A program made the position numbers and the translations under genes. From assembly GCF_001644665.1 (NCBI RefSeq), contig NZ_CP011393.1, positions 1,448,001-1,512,000 of the forward strand: a stretch of 64,000 nucleotides of DNA, in the 5' to 3' direction. This DNA comes from Fervidobacterium pennivorans. Lineage in GTDB: Bacteria > Thermotogota > Thermotogae > Thermotogales > Fervidobacteriaceae. This document shows positions 16,906 through 29,083 of this stretch, one piece after another (within the stretch, counting starts at the first letter, position 1; every line of letters starts with the position of its first letter). Under the pieces are notes generated by a model that worked only from the letters and a program-made list of their open reading frames with translations, did no database searches and had not been told where the DNA came from.

Positions 16906-17949
16906 ATGAAGCCAGTTGACTTGTATAAACTAGAAGCATATGATTATACCCTTCCCGAAGAATTAATTGCTCAGGAACCTGTAGAACCACGGGACCATTC
17001 AAGGCTCATGGTAGTGAACAGAAAAACGCAAGAAATTGAGCACAGGATTTTTAAAGACATTGTGGAGTATTTAAATGCTGGGGACCTTCTGGTATTTAAC
17101 ACTTCGAAAGTGATTCCAGCAAGGATAATAGGCAGAAAACCTACAGGTGCAAAAGTCGAACTGCTTTTGCTTGAGAAGATTGAACCAGGCGTATGGAAGT
17201 GCCTTGTTAAGCCAGGTAAGGCGATAAAGGAAGGAACAGAAATTATTTTTGATGTTCACAACAACGAAATCGCGTTGACAGCCAAATGTGTAGGAAGAGC
17301 CGAAGAAGGTACACGACTTGTTGAATTTTCAACAAAAAATGACAACGAAATCTTTGCGTTAGGAAAAGTTCCTTTACCACATTATATAAGCAATGACAAT
17401 ATAGATTTTGAAAGATATCAAACTGTGTATGCAAAATATGAAGGTAGCGTTGCTGCTCCTACTGCTGGGTTACATTTCACGGAACAGCTATTGGAAAGGA
17501 TTCGAGAGAAGGGTATTCTCACTGCTGAGGTTGTACTCCACGTTGGCATTGGGACGTTCAGACCTGTTAAAGTTGAAGACATCCGTCAACACAAAATGCA
17601 TGAAGAATATTACGTTGTCCCTGAAGAAACAGTTCATATAATTGAGCAAGTAAAAAACGAAGGTGGGAAAGTTTTCGCTGTTGGAACCACAAGTGTGCGA
17701 ACGTTGGAGACCATCGCTCGTCTCCCCAAAGCGCCATCTTATTCTGGAAAAACAGATATATTTATCTATCCGTCTTTCGAGTTCAAACTTGTTGATGCGT
17801 TAATTACCAATTTTCATCTTCCAAAATCATCTTTGATAATGCTTGTTAGTGCATTTGCCGGCTATGAGTTGATAATGAAGGCTTACAAAATTGCTGTTGA
17901 GGAAAGGTATAGATTCTTCTCTTTTGGTGATGCAATGCTCATACTTTAA
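16906..17949 (+). CDS. queA: S-adenosylmethionine:tRNA ribosyltransferase-isomerase
   Basis: QueA transfers and isomerises the ribose of SAM onto preQ1 at the wobble position of tRNAs, making epoxyqueuosine. The 347-residue product is the normal size. Family motifs are YTLPEELIAQEPVEPRDHSRLMVV, GAKVELLLLE, GSVAAPTAGLHF, HVGIGTFRPV and VDALITNFHLPKSSLIMLVSAFAG. The ATG at 16906 lies nine bases after AAAGGGGG. The IS ends 25 bases before the start, its target repeat directly touching the ribosome binding site, so the native promoter is gone or lies beyond the element. Possible read-through from the IS end is not demonstrated. Confidence 0.96.
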   Translation: MKPVDLYKLEAYDYTLPEELIAQEPVEPRDHSRLMVVNRKTQEIEHRIFKDIVEYLNAGDLLVFNTSKVIPARIIGRKPTGAKVELLLLEKIEPGVWKCLVKPGKAIKEGTEIIFDVHNNEIALTAKCVGRAEEGTRLVEFSTKNDNEIFALGKVPLPHYISNDNIDFERYQTVYAKYEGSVAAPTAGLHFTEQLLERIREKGILTAEVVLHVGIGTFRPVKVEDIRQHKMHEEYYVVPEETVHIIEQVKNEGGKVFAVGTTSVRTLETIARLPKAPSYSGKTDIFIYPSFEFKLVDALITNFHLPKSSLIMLVSAFAGYELIMKAYKIAVEERYRFFSFGDAMLIL

Positions 17950-18001
17950 ATTAACAAAAAGTGTGCAATAAAATGTAACATACCAACCGGTAAGAAGGAT
18001 G

Positions 18002-18110
18002 TATAATTATTAATCGAATATCAAATATCGATTGAATATCAATTGAATAACCACTGAACAACAGAACATACAGAATATACTGAACATACTGATGACTTTT
18101 TTTTTTTTTT
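18002..18110. repeat. AT-rich iterated region and T14 tract upstream of ruvC
   Basis: The 208-base gap between queA and ruvC contains TATAAT at 18002-18007 with no clear -35, imperfect 11-bp iterations of AATATCRATTG (18015-18049), imperfect repeats of GAACATAC/GAATATAC (18063-18090), and a run of 14 T residues at 18097-18110. The purpose is unknown. The T run could slip during replication. Confidence 0.5.
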
Positions 18111-18157
18111 GACAAGCGATGCTCAGCCTATCGAGTTCCTAGAAAAGAGGTTGTGAA

Positions 18158-18670
18158 ATGCGGATACTTGGTATAGATCCAGGATATGGTATTGTGGGTT
18201 ACGGGGTTGTGGAGAAGACTGGAAATAGGATAGTTCATGTAGCCCATGGTGCTATTACAACTGGCAAAGAAGAGCATTTTGAAGATAGATTGGATTACAT
18301 TTATTCTGAGATTTCTAAAATTATCTCCACTTACAATCCATCACTTGTAGCCATCGAAAGTTTGTATTTTTACAAAAATGCGAAAACTGCCATTTATGTT
18401 GGTGAAGCACGTGGGGTTATCCTTCTTGCGATAAAACATTCTGGAATTCCTTTTGTTGAATTTACCCCCCATCAGGTGAAACAAACGGTAACGGGATACG
18501 GTCGTGCTGAAAAGTCTCAAATCCAAAAAGTTATGAAGATGCTTTTAAAACTCTACGAGGTCCCTAAACCAGACGACGCAGCTGATGCACTTGCTGTGGC
18601 CTGGTGTGCTGCAGTAACCTCTTCTGGTTCCGGACAATTAGGCTTGTTAAACCAATTTAATCAGAAATGA
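18158..18670 (+). CDS. ruvC: crossover junction endodeoxyribonuclease RuvC
   Basis: RuvC resolves Holliday junctions by symmetric nicking together with RuvAB. The 170-residue protein begins [18 protein letters not shown], which holds the first catalytic Asp. The other acidic residues are in VAIESLYF and in the C-terminal [13 protein letters not shown]. Lysine-rich DNA-binding segments lie in [14 protein letters not shown] and [11 protein letters not shown]. The ATG at 18158 is preceded by GAGGTTGTG. polC begins 51 bases after the stop, so the two are probably co-transcribed. Confidence 0.96.
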   Translation: MRILGIDPGYGIVGYGVVEKTGNRIVHVAHGAITTGKEEHFEDRLDYIYSEISKIISTYNPSLVAIESLYFYKNAKTAIYVGEARGVILLAIKHSGIPFVEFTPHQVKQTVTGYGRAEKSQIQKVMKMLLKLYEVPKPDDAADALAVAWCAAVTSSGSGQLGLLNQFNQK

Positions 18671-18721
18671 TAAAGGCACAGATGCTTCAAAAAGTTGCAT
18701 AACGTTTCCGAGGTGGGGGCT

Positions 18722-21700
18722 ATGTATCACGTATTTGATGTTTCCAAAAACCTTAAAGATATCTCAAAGAAAATAGGTATACAAGCAGAAGGTGTAATCA
18801 AAAAGATCATCTACGACCGGAAAAGAGAGTCGGTCTCTTTCGTTATACAAGATTTCAAAGGTGATGTGCATTCTTTGAAAAGCGTGCTTGAGAGTTTCAT
18901 CGGTGTTCACATCGATTTGGTTCTTGAGAATGAAACAAACGGACAGATGGAAAGCTTAGAAACGTTACATGAAAAGGTAATGCAACAATTAAACGGTTCA
19001 GGAAAATACGTAGAAAAGATAGAGATAAATGGAGAACAACTCAAGATATATGCTCTTGGTGAATTCGGAAAGGCACATGTGATTTCCAGACTGAAAAAAA
19101 TAAAGCATTCTCTGCCATTCAAAGAATACACTATTGACGTTATTGAACAAACCTATGAATCTTCTCCAAGGGACCTAGTGGTAAATGGAGTATCACAGAA
19201 TTCTGCTCATTCACCTCAAGCAAAAACGAGTGAAAAATTTAAAGGAACTGATGAAAATAGCGCAGTTCATCCTTCGGGACTTACCGAACTTACAAACTTC
19301 AATCCTTCTATTCTCAAAACACTTTACAGTCCATCAGAACCTCCACAAGTTAAAAAGAGAGCAAAACTTTACGGAAAGATATTCAAAATTGATAGAGTAT
19401 CTGATGAGATAATTAATGTCTACATCACAGATAAGAAAGATTCCATCCTTGGTAAAGTCTTCAATTCAAAGGTAAAGGAGTTGGAAGAACACCTTGTAGA
19501 AGGTGGTTGGTATATATTCAATGGTTCGATGAATTACGACAAGAACGGAAATCTCTTTTTCAAAATAGATTCCGCAACAGAAATCCCTTCGCTTGATAGA
19601 ATGGACAATGCTATTGAGAAACGTATAGAACTCCATGCACACACAAAGATGAGTGATTTGGATAGTGTGCTCGACGTTGCCGAATACGTCAAAACCGCTA
19701 AAAAATGGGGTTGGGAAGCTATCGCAATAACTGACCACGGAAACGTTCAGAGCATTCCAGAGTTTTACGAACTTGCGAAGTCTGAAGGTTTGAAACCCAT
19801 CTTTGGTTGTGAGCTTTACATTGCAAACGACCCAAAGAAAATAATGATGAACGAAATAGAGGGTTCGATTGAAAGTGCAACTTACGTGGTTCTTGACTTA
19901 GAAACGACAGGTTTGAACCCCAGGCTTGATGAAATCATGGAAATTGGTGCTGTAAAAATTGTGGAAGGGCGAATTGCTGATGAATTCCACACGTTAGTAA
20001 AACCAACAACGTTGAAAGAAAAGAGTCTGCAAATCACTGGTATTACAGAAGAGATGTTGAAAGATGCCCCAGAAATTGGTGAAGTAATTGACAAGCTATG
20101 GGAATTTTTGAAAGATGCGGTTCTTGTTGCACACAACGCAGATTTCGACATCAGCTTTTTGAAGCACACATTTGCAAGATTTGGAAAAGAGTTCAACCCA
20201 CCGTACATAGACACACTCAGGCTATCTCAAGCACTCTTGAGGAACCAAATGAAAGCCTTCTCACTCGACAAACTTGTCGAACATTTCAAACTTGGAAAAT
20301 TCCAGCATCATAGAGCGTTGGATGACGCAAGAGTAACTGCAAGAGTATTCTTAGAACTTGTTGAATTGTTGAAGAAAAAATCTATAACTACTTTTGACAG
20401 GATTAACAAACTCGTTGAGCATATAAATCCACTTTCAAAACATCCTCAACATCTAACAGTTTTAGTACAAAACAGAACAGGTCTTAAAAATCTATACAAG
20501 CTTATCTCCAAGTCCCATACAGAAACGTTCTTTGCGGTTCCCCAAGTGCTTCGTTCAGATTTGGAAAAACGCAGGGAAGGCTTGTTATTAGGGACCGGAT
20601 GTGCAAATTCCGAGGTATTTGAAATCGCTCTTGAGGGAGATAAAGATGCACTAAACGAAATTTTGAAGTTCTACGATTACGTCGAAATCATGCCTCTTGA
20701 TACGATTACATCAGAAGAATTCACAAAAGAGGAAGCAAAGAAAGCTTATAGGTTGTTGTATGAAGTTGCTAAGGAATTAAACATTCCCGTTGTACTGGTT
20801 TCGAACGCGCACTTTTTGGATCCAGAAGACATAAAGGCACGTAAAGTGTTATTGGCTCCACAAAGTAACATTGAAGATGCCGATGCAAATTATTATTTGC
20901 GCACGACAGATGAAATGCTTCAAGCTGCGATAGAGATTTTCGAAGATGAAAAAATAGCAAAAGAGGTTGTAATTGAAAATCCCAGAAAGGTAGCTGGACT
21001 CATAGAGGAAATCAAACCACTTGAGAAACAGTTGCACCCGCCAAAAATCGAAGGTGCGGAAGAAAAATTGAAAGAAATGACCTACAAACGTGCATACGAA
21101 TTGTATGGAAATCCGTTGCCTGAAATTGTTGAAAAGCGAATCGAGAAGGAACTAAATAGTATCATAGGTCATGGATATGCAGTTCTCTACATGATTGCTC
21201 ATCTTATTGTCAAAAAAGCGGGCGAGGATGGATATGTTGTTGGTTCAAGAGGTTCGGTTGGTTCTTCGCTGGTTGCACACCTTGTAGGAATAACCGAAGT
21301 CAACCCGTTGCCCGCACATTACAGATGCCCAGATTGCAAATATTTTGAGCTCCATGAAGAAGTGAGTTCTGGTTATGACCTTCCAGACAAACGCTGTCCG
21401 AAGTGCGGAGCAAAATTGGAAAAGGCAGGTCAAGATATACCGTTTGAAGTCTTCATGGGATTTGAAGGAGATAAAGTTCCGGATATAGACTTGAATTTCT
21501 CAGGTGAATACCAAGACCGTGCGCATAAATTCATAGAAGAATTGTTTGGTAAGTCACACGTTTTCAGGGCAGGGACGATAAGTACGATAGCTGATAGAAG
21601 CGCAATTGGATATGTCCGCGCGTATATGGAAGATAAAAATGGTAATATTGTAAATCCACTCAATCCAGCCGAGCAAGAGCGTCTGGCTATGTACGTCACA

Positions 21701-22909
21701 GGAGTTAAAAGAACAACAGGTCAACACCCAGGTGGACTCATGATTGTTCCTAGTGACTACGATATACACGACTTCACGCCTTATCAACACCCTGCAAACG
21801 ATAAAAAGTCGGGAGTTTACACCACACACTTCGCTTACGAAGCTATCCATGATGACTTAGTCAAACTCGACGCACTTGGTCACGATGACCCAACGATGAT
21901 AAAACTACTGTATGAATATAGTGGCGTGGACCCAATGACCATTCCAATGGATGATAAAGCTACGATGAGTATCTTCTCATCAGTCAAGGCACTTGGCGTG
22001 GATCCAGAAGAACTGGGAACAGACGTTGGAACAATCGGTATCCCAGAGTTTGGAACAGATTTTGTCATGGGCATGCTTAGAGAGACAAAACCAAAGACTT
22101 TTGCAGAATTAGTACGTATATCGGGATTATCACACGGAACAGATGTATGGCTCGGTAATGCACAGACATTGATTGAAAAGAAAATAGCAACGCTTTCAGA
22201 AGTTATCTCTTGTCGTGATGATATCATGATTTACCTTATCCACAAAGGTGTTCCGCCGTCAAGCGCGTTTAAGATTATGGAAAACGTGCGTAAAGGTAAG
22301 GGATTGAAAGAGGAAGAAGAAAAACTGATGAGAGAATACAATGTCCCAGAATGGTTCATCGAATCCTGTAAGAAAATCAAGTATCTCTTCCCGAAAGCTC
22401 ATGCAGTGGCTTACGTGAGCATGGCATTCAGAATAGCCTACTTCAAAGTCCATTATCCACTTGCATTCTATGCATCATTTTTCTCAACAAAAGGCGATGA
22501 ATTTGATGCGGAGCTAATACTAAAAGGCAAAGAAGCGATAAAGAAAAGGCTTATTGAACTCAACAACAGTCCGAAAAAAGATGTTAAGGAAAAGAACGAG
22601 GAAAAGGTCCTTGAAGCTGCACTCGAAATGATTTTACGTGGATTTGGGTTTAAGAAACCAGATTTGAGAAGGAGTCATCATTCAAGGTTTATAATAGATG
22701 GAAAAGATTTACTTATACCCTTCAACAAAATTCACGGTATAGGGGATAACGTAGCAAAATCGATAGTCCAGCAAAGAGAACTCAAAATGTTTACATCCGT
22801 TGAAGACCTCATGACAAGGGCAAAAGTGACCAAAGCACAAGTGGAAGTTCTCAAACGATTGGGAGTATTAGACGGGCTACCAGAAACTGACCAAGCATTT
22901 TTGTTCTGA
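18722..22909 (+). CDS. polC: DNA polymerase III alpha subunit, PolC type
   Basis: A replicative DNA polymerase with built-in proofreading, 1395 residues, in the PolC range. Domains in order: an N-terminal region with an OB-like fold; a PHP domain from about residue 300 (IELHAHTKMSDLDS, ITDHGNVQSIPEF); an inserted DEDD exonuclease at about 387-546 (VVLDLETTGLNP, HNADFDISFL, HRALDDARVTARV); a zinc-binding insertion (CPDC near 868, CPKC near 891); and the polymerase core with PDIDLNFSGEYQDRAH near 919. C-terminal HhH-like and beta-binding regions follow. The ATG at 18722 lies behind GAGGTGGGGG; an in-frame TTG nine codons upstream is rejected. Thermotogota are known to have PolC beside DnaE. Confidence 0.96.
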   Translation: MYHVFDVSKNLKDISKKIGIQAEGVIKKIIYDRKRESVSFVIQDFKGDVHSLKSVLESFIGVHIDLVLENETNGQMESLETLHEKVMQQLNGSGKYVEKIEINGEQLKIYALGEFGKAHVISRLKKIKHSLPFKEYTIDVIEQTYESSPRDLVVNGVSQNSAHSPQAKTSEKFKGTDENSAVHPSGLTELTNFNPSILKTLYSPSEPPQVKKRAKLYGKIFKIDRVSDEIINVYITDKKDSILGKVFNSKVKELEEHLVEGGWYIFNGSMNYDKNGNLFFKIDSATEIPSLDRMDNAIEKRIELHAHTKMSDLDSVLDVAEYVKTAKKWGWEAIAITDHGNVQSIPEFYELAKSEGLKPIFGCELYIANDPKKIMMNEIEGSIESATYVVLDLETTGLNPRLDEIMEIGAVKIVEGRIADEFHTLVKPTTLKEKSLQITGITEEMLKDAPEIGEVIDKLWEFLKDAVLVAHNADFDISFLKHTFARFGKEFNPPYIDTLRLSQALLRNQMKAFSLDKLVEHFKLGKFQHHRALDDARVTARVFLELVELLKKKSITTFDRINKLVEHINPLSKHPQHLTVLVQNRTGLKNLYKLISKSHTETFFAVPQVLRSDLEKRREGLLLGTGCANSEVFEIALEGDKDALNEILKFYDYVEIMPLDTITSEEFTKEEAKKAYRLLYEVAKELNIPVVLVSNAHFLDPEDIKARKVLLAPQSNIEDADANYYLRTTDEMLQAAIEIFEDEKIAKEVVIENPRKVAGLIEEIKPLEKQLHPPKIEGAEEKLKEMTYKRAYELYGNPLPEIVEKRIEKELNSIIGHGYAVLYMIAHLIVKKAGEDGYVVGSRGSVGSSLVAHLVGITEVNPLPAHYRCPDCKYFELHEEVSSGYDLPDKRCPKCGAKLEKAGQDIPFEVFMGFEGDKVPDIDLNFSGEYQDRAHKFIEELFGKSHVFRAGTISTIADRSAIGYVRAYMEDKNGNIVNPLNPAEQERLAMYVTGVKRTTGQHPGGLMIVPSDYDIHDFTPYQHPANDKKSGVYTTHFAYEAIHDDLVKLDALGHDDPTMIKLLYEYSGVDPMTIPMDDKATMSIFSSVKALGVDPEELGTDVGTIGIPEFGTDFVMGMLRETKPKTFAELVRISGLSHGTDVWLGNAQTLIEKKIATLSEVISCRDDIMIYLIHKGVPPSSAFKIMENVRKGKGLKEEEEKLMREYNVPEWFIESCKKIKYLFPKAHAVAYVSMAFRIAYFKVHYPLAFYASFFSTKGDEFDAELILKGKEAIKKRLIELNNSPKKDVKEKNEEKVLEAALEMILRGFGFKKPDLRRSHHSRFIIDGKDLLIPFNKIHGIGDNVAKSIVQQRELKMFTSVEDLMTRAKVTKAQVEVLKRLGVLDGLPETDQAFLF

Positions 22910-23016
22910 TTCTCTGATTCATTGTGATACTGCATCAAATGATGATTTCTTTTGATGATTTCTTTCTTTTAGTTGAGCGACTTACGTTTAAATGTCGAAA
23001 AATTTCTTGTTTAGTA

Positions 23017-23046
23017 TTGCAAAATTTAGAAAACATATGCTATAAT
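23017..23046 (+). promoter_or_regulatory. promoter of secG-tyrS
   Basis: TTGCAA (23017-23022), an 18-base spacer and TATAAT (23041-23046) preceded by TGC. It faces secG. Confidence 0.75.
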
Positions 23047-23104
23047 TAGCACTGAATTAGGCAACAAGAAAGCTAAATCGTAAAAAAGAGTTGGAGGTGT
23101 TGTG

Positions 23105-23338
23105 ATGTTGGCAGTTCTTTTACTAGTCATCCACACGATTATTGCAGTTGGTTTGATTTGGATGGTTATGCAAGAAATGACAAAGTTTGCAGAACTTGGT
23201 GGTGCTTTTGGAAGTGGTGCTGCCTATACGATGTTTGGCAGAAAAAAAGGATTAGATACTTCAGGTAAAATAACCGTTGCGTTGGCTGTTGCGTTCTTTA
23301 TTATGTGCTTTTTAACATCCTGGGTATTGTCCAGGTAA
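23105..23338 (+). CDS. secG: protein translocase subunit SecG
   Basis: A small SecYEG subunit of the inner membrane that stimulates SecA-driven export. The 77-residue protein has two hydrophobic segments (about residues 2-21 and 57-74) separated by GSGAAYTMFGRKKGLDTSGKIT, which fits the SecG loop and its glycine-rich FG motif. The ATG at 23105 follows GGAGGTGT. tyrS begins 57 bases downstream, with no terminator between, so they are probably co-transcribed. Confidence 0.9.
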   Translation: MLAVLLLVIHTIIAVGLIWMVMQEMTKFAELGGAFGSGAAYTMFGRKKGLDTSGKITVALAVAFFIMCFLTSWVLSR

Positions 23339-23377
23339 TTGAAAAATAAAACTTCACCAAAGAGACGAAATAATTAA

Positions 23378-24610
<1,233 letters not shown>

Positions 24611-24668
24611 CCTTTTGGTAAGTTGTCAGTAATATACTAAATTTTCCTTTGGAAATACAGAGAAAAAT

Positions 24669-24698
24669 TTGCATCACTAACGGACTTTGTGGTATAAT
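24669..24698 (+). promoter_or_regulatory. promoter of the Omp-alpha gene
   Basis: TTGCAT (24669-24674), an 18-base spacer and TATAAT (24693-24698) with TGG before it, about 60 bases upstream of the start codon. Confidence 0.8.
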
Positions 24699-24767
24699 AT
24701 ATACGCGAATATTTTAGGAATGTGGAATTAGGGTTTTAATGTAGATCATCATAAAGGGGGTAAGAGT

Positions 24768-26090
24768 ATGAAAAAAGTCTTGACGCTAGTTGCTATTTTT
24801 TTAGTTCTCAGTATATCTATGGCAGCTTTCAGAGATATTCCAAAGGGACACTGGGCAGAATCATTTGTAACCAGATTGGAAGAAGCTGGAATTGCAACGG
24901 GCTTTCCCGACGGCACCTATCGTGGTGACGAGGCAATAACAAGGTATCAGATAGCGGTTTTCCTAGTTAGAACTCTTGATTATGTCTTTCAAACGGTTGA
25001 TTCAAATTTGCAAAACTTGAAAGCAACGCTTGAAAGTACTACCAGCGAAAAATTAGATGCAGTAAAGCAAGACATTGAACAACTCCAGATTGAACTTGAA
25101 GATGCGAAAGTTGTTCTTGATTTACATGACCAAGATATAATCAAACTTTACGACCTTGTGAATTCTATCCAAGACAAATTCATTTACACAGATGAAGATG
25201 GTAATCAACAAGAAATTGACCTTGTTACTTTGAAGAACGACGTTCAAACGATAAGCGAGATTCTTAACGGTTTGGCAGCTCAGCTCGGTGATGTTGATTA
25301 CCTTTTGAGAAAGCAGATATCTGACACAACAAAAGACCTGCAATCGAAGATTGATGCAATTAACAAGACTGTTGAAGATATAAAGAGCCAACTTGCAGGT
25401 TTGCAGGAGACACACCAAATTGTTGAAGCGAGACTTAACGAACTTGACGAGGCAGTGGCAAATTCTTATACAACTCTCTCAGATGCGATTATGGGACTTC
25501 AAGAGGAACTCAACACGAGCAATAGTGAATTGAAGGAGCTATTGGAAACAAAAGCGGATAAAGAAGCATTTGCATCATTAGTTTCAAGAGTAGAGTTACT
25601 TGAAGAATATGTAAACATGATTTACGATGTGCTTGGAACAAAGGTTTCTTCGGAAGAATTTGAAGCAACAACGACAGAATTAGATAATAGACTTTCAGAA
25701 CTTGAAACTAAGGTACTCAACATTCAAAGTACAATAGACACAGGTTTACCAGCCATCAGAGACATGGTTTATGAGCTCTCTTCCAATTTGGCAGCACTCG
25801 AAGAAAGAGTAACTACATACACAGATGTTAGAGTTGAAGCTGTTGAAGAAAATCTGGATGTTTTGGCGGAAAGAGTGAACCTTCTTGAAAACCAAGCTGT
25901 AAGCCTTGAACAGATTGTTAAAGAAGTCAAAGCTGACAAAAGTGAAGTTGAAGAAGTAAATAAGAAGCTAGAGGAACTAAAAGCTGAGAAATCTGAGGAT
26001 GTAAAACGATTAGAACAACTGGCGCAGTGGGGTATTGGGCTTGGTATAATAGGTGTAATCGTAGGAATAGTTGGTTGGTTTAGACCGTAA
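24768..26090 (+). CDS. Omp-alpha-like SLH and coiled-coil outer-membrane spacer protein
   Basis: In Thermotoga, Omp-alpha is a rod that tethers the outer sheath (toga) to the cell wall. This 440-residue protein has the same plan: a signal peptide (residues 1-20), an SLH domain (about 21-75: FRDIPKGHWAESFVTRLEEAGIATGFPDGTYRG, read in two parts), a long heptad coiled coil (about 80-420) and a C-terminal hydrophobic anchor (IGLGIIGVIVGIVGWF). The SLH end would bind the wall and the C-terminus would sit in the outer membrane. The ATG at 24768 follows AAAGGGGG. It is followed by the porin gene. The paralogue at 14.1-15.1 kb lacks the SLH part. Confidence 0.9.
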   Translation: MKKVLTLVAIFLVLSISMAAFRDIPKGHWAESFVTRLEEAGIATGFPDGTYRGDEAITRYQIAVFLVRTLDYVFQTVDSNLQNLKATLESTTSEKLDAVKQDIEQLQIELEDAKVVLDLHDQDIIKLYDLVNSIQDKFIYTDEDGNQQEIDLVTLKNDVQTISEILNGLAAQLGDVDYLLRKQISDTTKDLQSKIDAINKTVEDIKSQLAGLQETHQIVEARLNELDEAVANSYTTLSDAIMGLQEELNTSNSELKELLETKADKEAFASLVSRVELLEEYVNMIYDVLGTKVSSEEFEATTTELDNRLSELETKVLNIQSTIDTGLPAIRDMVYELSSNLAALEERVTTYTDVRVEAVEENLDVLAERVNLLENQAVSLEQIVKEVKADKSEVEEVNKKLEELKAEKSEDVKRLEQLAQWGIGLGIIGVIVGIVGWFRP

Positions 26091-26168
26091 TTTTTGTTAA
26101 GCTGTTGGCTTTTATGTGAAGGCACAAAGGCTATAAACATCCAAAAAAGGGGGGATGGTTAGAAGTTC

Positions 26169-26230
26169 GTGAGTTCAAAAACGCGATTTCTTTAAGTTTC
26201 ATTTATAAACATTTTTACACCTAAACTCAC
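26169..26230 (+). promoter_or_regulatory. possible long-range pairing in the Omp-alpha/Omp-beta gap
   Basis: GTGAGTT (26169-26175) can pair with AACTCAC (26224-26230), the latter directly before the ribosome binding site AGGAGGAGGG of the porin gene. The 48-base loop is AT-rich. The pairing could be a processing site or simple chance. Confidence 0.25.
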
Positions 26231-26248
26231 AGGAGGAGGGAGAAGGTT

Positions 26249-27586
26249 ATGAAGAAACTTTTAACGGTTTTGGTAGCACTTTTGGTAGTTGTTAGCATGT
26301 TTGCAGCGGAAAAACCATTCACACTCGGTCCAAACGTAACGTACACAGGAACAGTTAACTTCTCGCTTGTCGTAACAAAAGACGGAGTTGATATTGACGG
26401 TTCATTAACAAATGTTACAGCATCGCTTGCATTTGGTCCAAAAAGCGATACACAGGCTGGGGCAACATTTAGTATAACTTACGTACCATTTGGTGGAGTT
26501 AATCTTACACTCAAGAGCATCACATTCTCCACACCATACTTTGGAGCATTCTACAGCACAGATAAACAGTTTGTAAGTGATTATTTCACAGGTCTTGTCT
26601 ACAACTCAGATGGTACAACCTCATGGGCAGACGCAATGGCAGATTTCAAAGACTCATTAAAACTTACACTCCCAGCAGTTCCAGGTCTTGAAGTTTACTA
26701 CCTTGACAAAGTAAACGAAGGTGCCGCAACATGGTTCAGCGATATGGTTCTTGTAAAATACCCGGTAGCTGGTTTCACAATCGTTGGTGGAACATACAAT
26801 ACAGGTAACACAACAACACACGAATTCGGTGCAGAAGTAAAAGGTGCACTCGACTTTGGAATATTCAAACCAAACCTCACAGTATTCGGTGGTATGGTTG
26901 ATGGCGGAGAAGGAATGGTAACAGCATACGACGTTATTCTTTCTGGTTCACTCTCACCAGTTACAGGACTAACACTTGCTCCAACATTCAAATTTGCAGA
27001 AAATCTTGACAAACTCGACTACAGATCAACAAAGATTGCAAACGGTAAATACATCAGCCTTGGTGTAACATATACAACAACATTTGCACCAGTTACGCTT
27101 ACAGCAAAAGTTACACCAAAAGTAGACTTCGCATCAGCCACACCAACGACAACACTTCCACTTAACGAACTTTCAGCAAAGATAGCACTCTCACCAGTAA
27201 CATTCTATGTAAAGACAACAAATACTAACCTTTTGACAAACAACCCATTCACACTCTATGCAAAAGCATCTTACGAAGATGCAATGTTGTCCGCAGCTGT
27301 TGATGCAAGCTGGGCAGATATGACACAGCTTGCAACATACACATACATCCATGGAGCAGTAACCATCAAGGCAACACCAGAACTTACACTTTACTCGGAT
27401 GTTCACAAGATAATTGCAAGTACGAACGACTTTGGTTACAACGTTAGAGCAGAATATGCGATCACACCAAACGTAAAGTTGACAGGATTCTACGGAACAT
27501 TGACGACAGATCCTGACACCGGTGCTTACGTAATCAACGAAGATCCAACATGGAACGTTAAACTCACATACACAGCAAGCTTCTAA
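26249..27586 (+). CDS. Omp-beta-like outer-membrane porin
   Basis: A 445-residue secreted protein with a signal peptide (MKKLLTVLVALLVVVSMFAA) and a mature chain of amphipathic strands rich in Thr, Gly, Tyr and Ala, ending in ...TWNVKLTYTASF, an aromatic C-terminal residue as in many outer-membrane barrels. Its position directly after the Omp-alpha-like gene matches the Omp-alpha/Omp-beta pairing known in Thermotoga. The strong binding site AGGAGGAGGG suggests abundant synthesis. The nucleotide sequence favours ACA, CCA and GTA codons, also consistent with high expression. Confidence 0.85.
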   Translation: MKKLLTVLVALLVVVSMFAAEKPFTLGPNVTYTGTVNFSLVVTKDGVDIDGSLTNVTASLAFGPKSDTQAGATFSITYVPFGGVNLTLKSITFSTPYFGAFYSTDKQFVSDYFTGLVYNSDGTTSWADAMADFKDSLKLTLPAVPGLEVYYLDKVNEGAATWFSDMVLVKYPVAGFTIVGGTYNTGNTTTHEFGAEVKGALDFGIFKPNLTVFGGMVDGGEGMVTAYDVILSGSLSPVTGLTLAPTFKFAENLDKLDYRSTKIANGKYISLGVTYTTTFAPVTLTAKVTPKVDFASATPTTTLPLNELSAKIALSPVTFYVKTTNTNLLTNNPFTLYAKASYEDAMLSAAVDASWADMTQLATYTYIHGAVTIKATPELTLYSDVHKIIASTNDFGYNVRAEYAITPNVKLTGFYGTLTTDPDTGAYVINEDPTWNVKLTYTASF

Positions 27587-27619
27587 AAGCCAGCTAATCA
27601 ATAATTAACAAAAATCAAC

Positions 27620-27647
27620 AAACCCCGTCCGAGAGGGCGGGGTTTTT
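27620..27647 (+). terminator. terminator of the Omp-alpha/Omp-beta operon
   Basis: AAACCCCGTCC (27620-27630), loop GAGA, GGGCGGGGTTT, then TT. Strong GC stem. Confidence 0.9.
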
Positions 27648-27680
27648 CATTTCTTTCACAAAGAGCGTATATAAAATATA

Positions 27681-27709
27681 AAAACGCCCCTCCAGCTTGT
27701 AGGAGGGGC
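27681..27709 (-). terminator. terminator of eno
   Basis: On the minus strand GCCCCTCC (27702-27709) pairs with GGAGGGGC (27686-27693) and is followed by GTTTT. It lies between the convergent porin and enolase genes. Confidence 0.88.
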
Positions 27710-27738
27710 TTGGCATTTAAACTCTAACTTTGGTTTAG

Positions 27739-29067
<1,329 letters not shown>

Positions 29068-29083
29068 TTAAGAGCCTAAGTAT

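Noticed and set aside
15830-17002. A 390-residue version of the transposase
   Set aside because: The first 74 codons run across the right end of the IS and into queA on the other strand. The ATG at 16780 has a GGAGGT site and lies inside the element.
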